Source: Paenibacillus polysaccharolyticus (lineage in GTDB: Bacteria; Bacillota; Bacilli; Paenibacillales; Paenibacillaceae). From it: a stretch of DNA of 64,000 nucleotides. The stretch spans positions 47,665 to 111,664 of the forward strand of contig NZ_FMVM01000021.1 of assembly GCF_900102085.1 (NCBI RefSeq), written 5' to 3'. This document shows positions 51,739 through 59,948 of the stretch, in pieces. Position numbers and translations under genes: made by a program. The notes under the pieces were generated by a model. It was not told the DNA's origin and searched no databases. It saw only the letters and a list, made by a program, of their open reading frames with translations. Positions within the stretch are counted from its first letter, which is position 1. Each line of letters begins with the position of its first letter.

Positions 51739-53571
51739 TTACTCAACCGTTACACTTTTCGCCAAGTTACGTGGTTTATCGACATCGTGACCCAGAGCGA
51801 GGGAAGCGTAATACGCCAGCAATTGCAATGCAACAACAGACAGAGCTGGGCTTAGAAGTGGCAATGTCTTAGGAATCGCAAACGCTTGGTCAACGGATTT
51901 AAGCAATGGAGCTACGTGCTCTTCGTACGTAATCGCCAGTACGTCTGCGCCACGTGCTTTTACTTCTTTGATGTTACTTACCGTTTTCTCCAGTACGTTC
52001 TCCTGTGTCGCCAATGCAATAACAGGGATACCATCCTCGATCAACGCGAGTGTACCGTGTTTCAACTCACCTGCAGCATAAGCTTCAGAGTGAATATAAG
52101 AGATTTCTTTCAGTTTCAATGAGCCTTCTTGTGCTACCGCATAATCCAAACCACGGCCGATGAAGAAGAGATGTTCATGTTTAGAGATTTGCTCCGCATA
52201 CCCTTTAATCGCATCCGCTTGCTCCAGCATGGATTCCACTTGTTCTGGCAGTGCTTGCATCGCTGCCAGTGTGTGTGCAATCTCATCCGGTGTTTGTGTA
52301 CCACGTACTTGTGCAAGGTACAGACCAAGCAGGTTGAACGCGATCAACTGGGACGTGTAAGCCTTAGTGGAAGCCACTGCGATCTCAGGTCCAGCCAATG
52401 TAGCAATTACATCATCTGCATCACGTGCAATCGAGCTACCCACAACATTTGTAATCGCCAGTACATGCGCACCGTTAGATTGAGCTTCACGCAGTGCTGC
52501 CAGCGTATCTGCTGTTTCACCGGATTGGCTTACCACAATTACAAGTGTATCTTTATGAACGATCGGCGAACGGTAACGATACTCGGAAGCAACATCCGTT
52601 TCAACCGGAATACGAACCATTTGTTCAATCACTGTACGTCCAACCAGACCAGCATGGTACGCTGTACCACATGCGATGATTTGAACGTTACGAATATTTT
52701 TAATTTGCTCTTCCGTCATTTTGAGCTCAGGAAGCTGCACTTTTTTGCCTTCATTGTCGATGCGACCCAGCATTGTATCACGATATGCTTTTGGTTGCTC
52801 ATGAATCTCTTTCAGCATAAAGTGCTCAAATCCGCCTTTTTCCGCGGTTACTGCATCCCAATCGACACGAATCATTTCCCGAGAAATAAAATTGCCCTCA
52901 ATCGTCATCAATTCGACAGCATCATGTGTCAATACAGCCATTTCGCCATCATTCAGAATGTACACATTACGTGTATGTTCCAGAATTGCCGGAATATCGG
53001 AACCAATGAAGTTCTCGCCTTCACCAACACCAATAATCAATGGACTAGCTTGACGCACAGCAACAAGTTTCTCAGGCTCATGCTCTGTCAATACACCCAG
53101 TGCGAATGCACCACGCAACAACGTGATCACTTTTTGCACAGTTTTAACAATATCACCATTGTATTCACGTGCAACCAGGTGAGAAATGACTTCAGTATCT
53201 GTCTCGGAAGTAAACGTGTGACCTTGGGAGATCAGCTCATCTTTCAGCTCCAGATAGTTCTCAATAATCCCGTTATGCACAACGGAAAACTTCTGGCTTC
53301 CATCCGTGTGTGGATGGGAATTCTCGTCCGATGGTTTACCATGCGTAGCCCAGCGAGTGTGTCCGATTCCGGCATTACCTACCAGCGGAGCACCATCCAG
53401 CTTTGCTTCAAGATTCGCCAAACGTCCAAGAGCTTTCGTAATTTGCAGACCTTGCGGTGTAAATACAGCGATCCCTGCAGAGTCATAACCACGATACTCG
53501 AGCTTTTTCAATCCTTCGACCAATACCGATTGAGTGTTCTTATTACCAATATATCCAACAATACCGCACAT
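51739..53571 (-). CDS. glmS: Glutamine--fructose-6-phosphate aminotransferase (isomerizing)
   Basis: A 610-residue enzyme making glucosamine-6-phosphate from fructose-6-phosphate and glutamine, the entry to peptidoglycan and teichoic-acid amino sugars. It begins MCGIVGYIG with the catalytic Cys directly after Met, as needed for the glutaminase domain (about 1-220; RWATHG, HNGIIEN). Two SIS sugar-isomerase domains follow (about 290-600; SQSGETADT, AYTSQ), ending in the conserved LAKSVTVE. The ATG has GGAGG nine bases upstream. Its leader carries the glmS ribozyme, so expression falls when glucosamine-6-phosphate is high. It is the last gene of the sigW-to-glmS block. Confidence 0.98.
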   Translation of the reverse strand: MCGIVGYIGNKNTQSVLVEGLKKLEYRGYDSAGIAVFTPQGLQITKALGRLANLEAKLDGAPLVGNAGIGHTRWATHGKPSDENSHPHTDGSQKFSVVHNGIIENYLELKDELISQGHTFTSETDTEVISHLVAREYNGDIVKTVQKVITLLRGAFALGVLTEHEPEKLVAVRQASPLIIGVGEGENFIGSDIPAILEHTRNVYILNDGEMAVLTHDAVELMTIEGNFISREMIRVDWDAVTAEKGGFEHFMLKEIHEQPKAYRDTMLGRIDNEGKKVQLPELKMTEEQIKNIRNVQIIACGTAYHAGLVGRTVIEQMVRIPVETDVASEYRYRSPIVHKDTLVIVVSQSGETADTLAALREAQSNGAHVLAITNVVGSSIARDADDVIATLAGPEIAVASTKAYTSQLIAFNLLGLYLAQVRGTQTPDEIAHTLAAMQALPEQVESMLEQADAIKGYAEQISKHEHLFFIGRGLDYAVAQEGSLKLKEISYIHSEAYAAGELKHGTLALIEDGIPVIALATQENVLEKTVSNIKEVKARGADVLAITYEEHVAPLLKSVDQAFAIPKTLPLLSPALSVVALQLLAYYASLALGHDVDKPRNLAKSVTVE

Positions 53572-53849
53572 AATTTAGTTCCTCCGTTTGTATATGAATA
53601 CTGTGTCTGGAAGAGAAACAGGCAGAGGTGGACGTATTGGAAAATGATAGATTGCTTACCGTATCATGAATATCATTTCCTATTCAATTATCAATGATTA
53701 GAACGGCCTTCTGCCGCCCTGTGTGTTCATGCTCTATTACGAATGCAATCATGAATGTACATCATTTTCCCGTCCGCGCACTGTTTACGCTCTTCACGCA
53801 CATTCATTTTGAATTTTATCTGATCCTTTGCACCTACCGGCGCGTTGTG

Positions 53850-54045
53850 TGGACAGTCACCTATCCATTTTCCGCAATCCGGTTTACGGCTCTGGTGCAT
53901 CACCGGGAGGTCCCCGCCGAACAATCCGAACACCTCCACCTCGTCAGCTTGATTGCCGTCCATGTTTCCCATGTTATCTCCTGATTAGCAAAAGAGACAT
54001 CCATCAACATGCGTCCCGCGCAACTCCAAGCTCTGGCGCTTGTGT
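53850..54045 (-). ncRNA. glmS ribozyme-riboswitch
   Basis: On the minus strand the leader contains the conserved glmS ribozyme blocks: the cleavage site A|GCGCCAGAGCT (between 54040 and 54039), CTGACGAGGTGGAGGT, CGGCGGGGACCTCCCGGT and TGCACCAGAGCCGTAA. These match the catalytic core that self-cleaves when glucosamine-6-phosphate binds. The 3' limit is approximate; supporting helices may run to about 53800. About 300 bases separate the core from the glmS start. A frame through this RNA (53727-53972) is a by-product of its structure. Confidence 0.95.
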
Positions 54046-54336
54046 AACTGTAACCTTACAATCCTCACTTTCCGTGTCTGAATGACGACTCCACTCATTA
54101 TATGCACCTTAAGTCCATTTTGCAATGGAGCAAAGTACCTGTAACCATTTCAGCATATTTACCCACGCTCCCAGCCAAATAATCAGACCCGTAGTCTTAT
54201 CTGGCCAGGACGCAGGAACAATGAATAAATCGTTAATATATGGAATTAAAGCAGCCTCTGTATAACCATATGCCAAGATATCAATTTTGTGAAAAATAAC
54301 ACTCAAATCGCATGACAACAGGCTTTTTTCAGTAGG

Positions 54337-55677
54337 TTATACCAGTTCTTTTTGCACAACATCTGCAATCTGGGATACAAACTGCTCCAGCTCATCTTTA
54401 TCTGGCCCTTCAGCCATAACACGGATCAAGGACTCGGTACCTGATGCACGAACAAGCACACGACCATTATCTCCCAGTTTTTCTTCTACTGCAGCGATCG
54501 CTTCTCCGATGGCAACATTGCCTTCGTATTTGCTCTTGTCTTCAACACGAACGTTAACCAGCACTTGTGGGTACTGTGTCATGATTGCTTTCAACTCACT
54601 CAGCTTTTTACCTGAAGCTTTCAGTGTGTCGACAAGTTGAATCGCCGTTAGCATGCCATCTCCCGTTGTATTGTAGTCCAGGAAAATAACGTGACCCGAC
54701 TGCTCGCCGCCCAGGTTATATCCACCACGACGCATCTCTTCCATCACATAGCGGTCACCAACAGCCGTTTTGGCTGTTTTCAGCGCAAGCTTCTCTGTTG
54801 CTTTGTAGAAACCAATATTACTCATAACGGTAGACACCACCGTGCTATCTTTCAGCTTGCCTGCCCGATTCATCGCGTCTCCGCAAATACACAGAATAAA
54901 ATCGCCATCCACTTCGGCACCCGTTTCATCAATAGCAATCAGACGATCGGCATCCCCGTCAAAAGCAAGGCCAAGATCCGCTTGATGTTTCAGCACCTCT
55001 TGCTTTAAATGCTCCGGATGAGTCGAACCGCACTGCTCGTTAATGTTCAGACCGTTCGGCTCAGCGCCAATGGCAATAACTTCAGCCCCAAGCTCACTGA
55101 ATAATTTTGGTGCCAGCTCATATGCCGCACCATTGGCACAGTCGAGTACAATTTTGAGACCAGAGAACGACTCGGATACAGTGGTTTTCAGATAATCCAG
55201 ATAACGATAACGAGATTGCTCATCCATCGTCACCGTTCCAAGACCTGCACCAACGGGGCGTGGCAGTTCATCTTTTGCCGCATCCATCAGCTCTTCGATC
55301 CGGTTCTCCGTCTCATCCGATAGCTTGAAGCCATCTCCACCGAAAAATTTGATACCGTTATCCTCAACAGGATTGTGGGAAGCCGAGATCATTACACCCG
55401 CGTCTGCTTTGAGCAAACGAGTAATATAAGCGACACCTGGTGTAGACACAACGCCTAAACGAATTACATCCGCTCCAATAGACAACAGACCCGCTACGAG
55501 TGCTGATTCCAGCATAAGTCCGGAGATTCGTGTGTCCATGCCGATCACTACTTTAGGTCTTTCCACCCCGCCTGCAAGCACATAACCACCACAGCGTCCG
55601 ATGCTGTAAGCCAGCTCCGCCGTCAATTCTTTATTCGCAACCCCTCTTACACCATCTGTACCAAAATATTTACCCAT
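54337..55677 (-). CDS. glmM: Phosphoglucosamine mutase
   Basis: A 446-residue alpha-D-phosphohexomutase converting glucosamine-6-phosphate to glucosamine-1-phosphate. Seen: N-terminal GKYFGTDGVRGVANKELT, the phosphoserine loop ISASHNPVEDNG (about residue 100), the metal loop DGDADR, the sugar loop GGEQSGH, and the phosphate-binding RASGTESLIRVM near the C-terminus. ATG 55677 has AAGGAG seven bases upstream. Gene order cdaA-cdaR-glmM-glmS is conserved in Firmicutes; GlmM binds CdaA directly and lowers its activity, linking cell-wall precursor supply to c-di-AMP. Confidence 0.98.
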   Translation of the reverse strand: MGKYFGTDGVRGVANKELTAELAYSIGRCGGYVLAGGVERPKVVIGMDTRISGLMLESALVAGLLSIGADVIRLGVVSTPGVAYITRLLKADAGVMISASHNPVEDNGIKFFGGDGFKLSDETENRIEELMDAAKDELPRPVGAGLGTVTMDEQSRYRYLDYLKTTVSESFSGLKIVLDCANGAAYELAPKLFSELGAEVIAIGAEPNGLNINEQCGSTHPEHLKQEVLKHQADLGLAFDGDADRLIAIDETGAEVDGDFILCICGDAMNRAGKLKDSTVVSTVMSNIGFYKATEKLALKTAKTAVGDRYVMEEMRRGGYNLGGEQSGHVIFLDYNTTGDGMLTAIQLVDTLKASGKKLSELKAIMTQYPQVLVNVRVEDKSKYEGNVAIGEAIAAVEEKLGDNGRVLVRASGTESLIRVMAEGPDKDELEQFVSQIADVVQKELV

Positions 55678-55754
55678 GATCTAACTCCTTCTATTTGCAT
55701 CATATATGAGCACATCAATATCAATTTTAGATTTGAAAATAAAAAATTGCATAA

Positions 55755-57254
55755 TTACGGATTAGAACCAGATTTACTGCCGTTATTATTATTTGCATTG
55801 TTATTTACACTACCACGATTGGTCGCTGCACTTCCCTGCTGAGTTTGATCCTGCTGTTCCGTATTCGATTCGTTTTGCTCTTCTACAGGATCCGTGTTTG
55901 GCTGTCCATTCTCAACTTCTGCCGGTGATGGATCTGGCCCTGAGGGATTATCCTCACCAGAATTTTGCTCTGGAGGAGCAGTCGCATCTGCGGCTTTCTC
56001 ACTGATCTTCACCGTGGCACTTAAATTATTAGACGCCTCATCCAGCTTAGCAAACCGGGGCAGATTAGCTTCCAGTTTAATCTCATGTGTGCCCACACCA
56101 AGTCCCTGGAGATTGGCTGTAAGCTTGATGTCATCACCACTGAGACCTTCAAGCATGGTTCTTGGCCCACTTAGTGTGATGTTCTGTCCACCACTTTTAG
56201 GAGTAACCAACTCACCTTCCAGCCCGTTCCCCACACCAGTTAAATGAATCGGCACGTTGGGAAAGACTTTGGTCGTTGTTTCGACCTCATCATATGGGGA
56301 CACCGTCACCTTGATCTGAATCGAACTAGGCTCGATTTTCTCAGAACCAGAGGGCGGCGTCAAGTCCACGTTAACTGTAGAGGTACCAGACTCCGTGAAT
56401 TGCGTAAGATCAAGAGTAGCTTGGTCGTAGGACTGTATACCTGCAAGTGCTCCCTCACTCCCATAAATCGAGACTTCTTTCACGCTCGGCTCAACCGAGG
56501 ACAGCACCAGACCCTCTGGTAACTGTCCCGAATATTTGATCCTCAAGGGAACTTTAGTGTAGGGCTGATTGACTGGTATTCGAACTTCGACTGTTTGAGG
56601 TGATATGGTTGCATTCTCGATGACTTTACCCTCAGCATCATATGCCTGAAGCTTCACTTTTTTCTGAATTATATCTTCCTTCGCATCTTTAACACTGACA
56701 CTGCCCTGAACACTCGCCACAGCATCAAGCTGTCCTTCCGGCAGAGTTACCTTAACTGGAGCAGAAGGCTCAACCACGGGCGTTCCAGCCGTATATCCAG
56801 CCGAAGGCTCTCCTTCGGGTACAATATTCACATTGAACGATTTGGTGCCCAATTTCTCCACGTTCACCGTTACCATGGAAGGTTCCATACTGACCACTTC
56901 AACGCCGGAAGGCAGATCAGGTACAAGCGGCAGTGTGTTCGAACCATCTTTAACCTGGCTCAAATCAACCAGAACCTTATAATCATCATTGGTAAAAATG
57001 GACGTAAGCATTGAACGCTGTCCTTTAATCTCCAGCCGCACCTCATCTGTGCTAAGTGAAGTAAGAACATAAGCATTACTATCCAGCCCATATGGCTGAA
57101 CAGGTACAGTACGCTCCACAACCTTGCTCGATATCCCCGTTGTGATGGTTGGTGTAGTTGGTACTTCATCCAGATGAATCATGAACCAGAGAAGCAGGCT
57201 TACCGCCAGTGCAAGTATTTTCGCAAAGTTATTGTTGTTAAACCATTTATCCAT
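55755..57254 (-). CDS. cdaR: CdaR (YbbR-domain) regulator of the diadenylate cyclase
   Basis: A 499-residue extracellular regulator of CdaA. One N-terminal membrane anchor (ILALAVSLLLWFMIHLDE) is followed by four YbbR-type beta repeats (about residues 45-410). The tail of about 85 residues is low-complexity, rich in Pro, Glu, Gln, Ser and Asn, ending in an Asn/Gly/Ser stretch. The start is ATG 57254 (MDKWF) with GGGGGG upstream. It overlaps the end of cdaA by eight bases, so the two are coupled. CdaR is known to modulate c-di-AMP synthesis by CdaA in Bacillus and relatives. Confidence 0.95.
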   Translation of the reverse strand: MDKWFNNNNFAKILALAVSLLLWFMIHLDEVPTTPTITTGISSKVVERTVPVQPYGLDSNAYVLTSLSTDEVRLEIKGQRSMLTSIFTNDDYKVLVDLSQVKDGSNTLPLVPDLPSGVEVVSMEPSMVTVNVEKLGTKSFNVNIVPEGEPSAGYTAGTPVVEPSAPVKVTLPEGQLDAVASVQGSVSVKDAKEDIIQKKVKLQAYDAEGKVIENATISPQTVEVRIPVNQPYTKVPLRIKYSGQLPEGLVLSSVEPSVKEVSIYGSEGALAGIQSYDQATLDLTQFTESGTSTVNVDLTPPSGSEKIEPSSIQIKVTVSPYDEVETTTKVFPNVPIHLTGVGNGLEGELVTPKSGGQNITLSGPRTMLEGLSGDDIKLTANLQGLGVGTHEIKLEANLPRFAKLDEASNNLSATVKISEKAADATAPPEQNSGEDNPSGPDPSPAEVENGQPNTDPVEEQNESNTEQQDQTQQGSAATNRGSVNNNANNNNGSKSGSNP

Positions 57255-58086
57255 TGTTACGTCCCCCCTTCCGTTTCCAGAAGGTTGACCATGCATTCTT
57301 TTTGCTCAGGTTGGAGGTCGGTCGCAATTCCTCATACAGCTTGGCAATCAACGACTCTTCCTTAATATCACGAACTACCTGTCCATTCATCGCCAGAGAA
57401 ACTTGCCCTGTCTCCTCCGAAACAACCAGACAGATTGCATCGGCCACCTCCGTTATTCCGATTGCCGCACGGTGGCGCGTTCCCAATTCCTTACTGATAA
57501 ACGGATTCTCGGATAATGGCAGGTAACAGGCTGCTGCAGATATTTGTTTTCCTTGAATGATGACTGCCCCATCATGGAGCGGCGTGTTGGGAATGAAAAT
57601 GTTAATCATCAGTTCAGAACTGACGAGAGATTGCATCTTGATCCCGGATTCCGTGTAGTCATTCAGTCCTGTTTCACGCTCGAAGACGACAAGTGCACCA
57701 ATTTTACGGCGAGACAAATAGTTAACGGACTTAATAATTTCACCAATTAACACGGTTAACTCTTCATCACTTGCGGCGGCTGAGCGCCCAAACAGTTTAC
57801 CTCGACCCAATTGTTCCAAACCACGACGGAGTTCCGGCTGGAATATGATAAACACCGCAACAACCCCAAACGTAAACATCTGGTTCATTAGCCATTTAAG
57901 TGTATACAGATTTAGCCATGTGCTTAACGCCCAGATCAACACCAGGAACAAAATTCCTTTCAGTAGCTGAACCGCGCGTGTACCCCGCACAAGCAAAATC
58001 AGTTTGTACATAATATAGGTAACGATCAATATATCGATAACGTCCTTAATGGACTCTTTCCACGTTAAGTCAGCAAAATAATTCAT
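57247..58086 (-). CDS. cdaA: Diadenylate cyclase CdaA
   Basis: A 279-residue membrane-bound c-di-AMP synthase. Three transmembrane helices (about 12-35, 40-60, 65-83) precede the DAC domain with its two catalytic motifs, DGA (172-174, in PLHDGAVI) and RHR (204-206, in GTRHRAAIG). The positions correspond closely to those of B. subtilis CdaA. c-di-AMP controls potassium and osmolyte transport and cell-wall integrity. It heads cdaA-cdaR-glmM-glmS and follows the sigW-rsiW pair across a 290-base gap that holds a terminator-like hairpin. Confidence 0.97.
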   Translation of the reverse strand: MNYFADLTWKESIKDVIDILIVTYIMYKLILLVRGTRAVQLLKGILFLVLIWALSTWLNLYTLKWLMNQMFTFGVVAVFIIFQPELRRGLEQLGRGKLFGRSAAASDEELTVLIGEIIKSVNYLSRRKIGALVVFERETGLNDYTESGIKMQSLVSSELMINIFIPNTPLHDGAVIIQGKQISAAACYLPLSENPFISKELGTRHRAAIGITEVADAICLVVSEETGQVSLAMNGQVVRDIKEESLIAKLYEELRPTSNLSKKNAWSTFWKRKGGRNNG

Positions 58087-58304
58087 AAGCCAGCCCCCGC
58101 TATCCCCATTGATGAGTAAACTCTGATCTCATATTAACCATTTGGGATTTTACATAATCCCTTCTTCGCATTTATTCAATGCTTATCTATATGTAGTATG
58201 TTCTCATTACTATCTAGGTTATAACGTTACCGTTCAGGTTGCAAGTTACTCCAGTCACAAACTGCATATAAGCTTCCTTTTCGTACTTTCTCTGTCATTT
58301 AGGC

Positions 58305-58347
58305 AATAAAAAAAGAGCACCCCACGCAATTCGGAGGTACCCTGCTT
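58305..58347 (-). terminator. Probable terminator after rsiW
   Basis: On the minus strand AGCA/TGCT and ACCTC/GGGGT arms form an interrupted stem followed by seven T. It is about 30 bases after the rsiW stop. The stem has an internal loop, so strength is uncertain. Confidence 0.55.
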
Positions 58348-58376
58348 GGTATATACCCGTGAAGTTATACCCTGAC

Positions 58377-58991
58377 TTAGCGGTAAGCCACTTCATTTAC
58401 CATATTGGTTATTTTGTACCAAAACCAGTCCAGCGCCTGATCAATACTTTTTACCTGACCTGACACGTGCGCTGTAGAAGCTTGAAACAGTTGTCCGTCG
58501 ATGACCGTCAGATTGCCATTCACATCACCATACACCTGAGCGGTTCCATTCTCTATCGTAAGATCGCCAGCAACTGACTTACCTTCTGGAACAATAACCG
58601 TGTTGCCTTGAATCACGAGCTGATCCAGACTGTTCCCCTTAACGACCATTTCGTTGTTCTGATTCCAGAAATTGAAGGCGCTAAAGAGCATCACGACCAA
58701 AAAGAAGGCTGCCGCCGTCAGCGCGGGATGTCCTTTGACCCATCTGAGCCATACTTGTTGTCTCTTGGGCTGTGGCAGAGCATTCATAATTCGATTGGTC
58801 AGCTCATCCGAGGCAGACGGTGAATAATGTTTCATGGCAAAGAGTAGCATTTCCGTCTGTTCCAACTCTTTAAAGCGCATGCGACAATCCGGACAGATCA
58901 ACAAATGGCTTTTCAATTCAGTTTTCTGATCCGGGGACAACGACTCATCCAAACATTCATGCATTAAAGAGACGGCCGAGTTGCAATCCAT
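58377..58991 (-). CDS. rsiW: Anti-sigma-W factor, zinc-finger (ZAS) type
   Basis: A 204-residue single-pass membrane anti-sigma factor. The N-terminal cytoplasmic part has the ZAS motif H-x3-C-x2-C (SHLLICPDC, about residues 29-36), which holds the cognate sigma factor. One transmembrane helix (ALTAAAFFLVVMLFSAFNFW) leads to an extracellular part with beta-like repeats (LDQLVIQGNTVIVPEG, LTIENGTAQVYGDVNG), a bactofilin/polymer-like pattern. In Bacillus RsiW is cleaved by PrsW and RasP upon envelope stress. I chose ATG 58991 (MDCNS), though its binding site (AAGG) is weak; a GTG nine codons earlier is possible. It follows sigW by 135 bases. Confidence 0.9.
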   Translation of the reverse strand: MDCNSAVSLMHECLDESLSPDQKTELKSHLLICPDCRMRFKELEQTEMLLFAMKHYSPSASDELTNRIMNALPQPKRQQVWLRWVKGHPALTAAAFFLVVMLFSAFNFWNQNNEMVVKGNSLDQLVIQGNTVIVPEGKSVAGDLTIENGTAQVYGDVNGNLTVIDGQLFQASTAHVSGQVKSIDQALDWFWYKITNMVNEVAYR

Positions 58992-59126
58992 ATGAGAGCC
59001 AATCCTTTCCTTAGACACTTAGTCCATACACCTACAAAAAGCATGCATAAGACTTGCATACATTTCATACGCACCCGTTTGAGATATGTTTCAAATAATT
59101 TTGCCCAAAATTTCGGGTGATTGTGA

Positions 59127-59693
59127 TTATAACTTATATTCTAGTTTTTTGCGCAGAAAATCACGGCCCCGGTGCACCCTTGTCTTAATCGTTGTTACGG
59201 GCATACCTGTGACATCACTGATCTCCTGTAATGACAAGTCCTGTAAATATCTCAAAACCATAACGGACTTATACTTGGCTGGTAAGCTATCAATCGCCTC
59301 ACGGATGAGGGTCTGTGTTTCGGAAAGCAGTGCTTCACTCTCTGGTGTTCGATCATCACTAGGAAGCATTGCGTAGCCGTCAGATCCTTCCTGATCATTC
59401 AGTTCTGCATCAAGTGAGTAAGAAGGTTTCTTTCTCCGTAACCGGTCAATGCACAAATTCGTTGCAATCCGATAGATCCAGGTCGAGAATTTCTGATTCG
59501 GATCATACTTTTCCATATTTCGAAACACACGCAAAAACGTCTCCTGAACAACATCCTCCGCTTCGTGACGGTTGCTCAGCATCCGATATGCCAAATGAAA
59601 CAGCTTGTCCTTGTATAATTCAACGATTTCTGCAAAGGCTCTCTGGTCTCCCTTGAGTACCAGCTTCACAAGCCTGTTCTCCAAATTGTCCAC
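59127..59693 (-). CDS. sigW: ECF RNA polymerase sigma factor SigW
   Basis: A 188-residue ECF sigma factor, nearly the same length as B. subtilis SigW. Region 2 (RMLSNRHEAEDVVQETFLRVF, WIYRIATNLCIDRLRRKK) recognises the -10. Region 4 (LSLQEISDVTGMPVTTIKTRVHRGR) recognises the -35. The start is GTG 59693 (VDNLENRLVKLV) with GGGGGA six bases upstream; the frame continues upstream without a binding site. Its association with rsiW and cdaA matches the Bacillus sigW locus. SigW controls defence against membrane-active agents and antimicrobial peptides, which is notable beside a polymyxin cluster; that link is inference. Confidence 0.95.
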   Translation of the reverse strand: MDNLENRLVKLVLKGDQRAFAEIVELYKDKLFHLAYRMLSNRHEAEDVVQETFLRVFRNMEKYDPNQKFSTWIYRIATNLCIDRLRRKKPSYSLDAELNDQEGSDGYAMLPSDDRTPESEALLSETQTLIREAIDSLPAKYKSVMVLRYLQDLSLQEISDVTGMPVTTIKTRVHRGRDFLRKKLEYKL

Positions 59694-59828
59694 CCTGATT
59701 CCCCCAGACATGCTGATGGGTCTTCCGTCTTCTGATACCCGTCCACACTTGTAATTCACCAATCAAATCGTAAATCAACTTTGGTCAAAAATCAAGACTG
59801 TATGACAAATATCCTCCAAAAACAGTAA

Positions 59829-59884
59829 AAACGGGAACTCCCTAAGGAGTCCCGTCTAATCTCTCTTTTCAAAAGAAGAGATAG
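59829..59884 (-). terminator. Terminator of ppc (two adjacent hairpins)
   Basis: The main stem on the minus strand, ACGGGACTCC / GGAGTTCCCGT with a four-base loop, is followed by five T. A second near-perfect AT-rich hairpin (ATCTCTTCTTTT / AAAAGAGAGAT) lies just upstream at 59859-59884. Both fall between the ppc stop and sigW. Confidence 0.85.
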
Positions 59885-59948
59885 ATATTTATTTTATTAC
59901 ATAAATCATTCATCATATGAACGTTGTGAATGATCTTTTGATCAAACA

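Noticed and set aside
52129..53697. 522-codon plus-strand open frame opposite glmS
   Set aside because: Antisense to an unambiguous full-length glmS. The composition (very rich in Cys, Asn, Arg) is that of a shadow frame and no domain is visible.
53727..53972. 81-codon frame upstream of glmS
   Set aside because: It coincides with the glmS ribozyme core; conservation is explained by RNA structure.
54109..54318. 69-codon minus-strand frame between glmM and the glmS leader
   Set aside because: No binding site before its ATG, and no family resemblance.
58305..58347. T-box-like element (GGGTACC near a terminator) between rsiW and cdaA
   Set aside because: No specifier stem or full T-box core (AGGGTGGnACCGCG), and the downstream gene is cdaA, not an amino-acid gene. 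Treated as a terminator.
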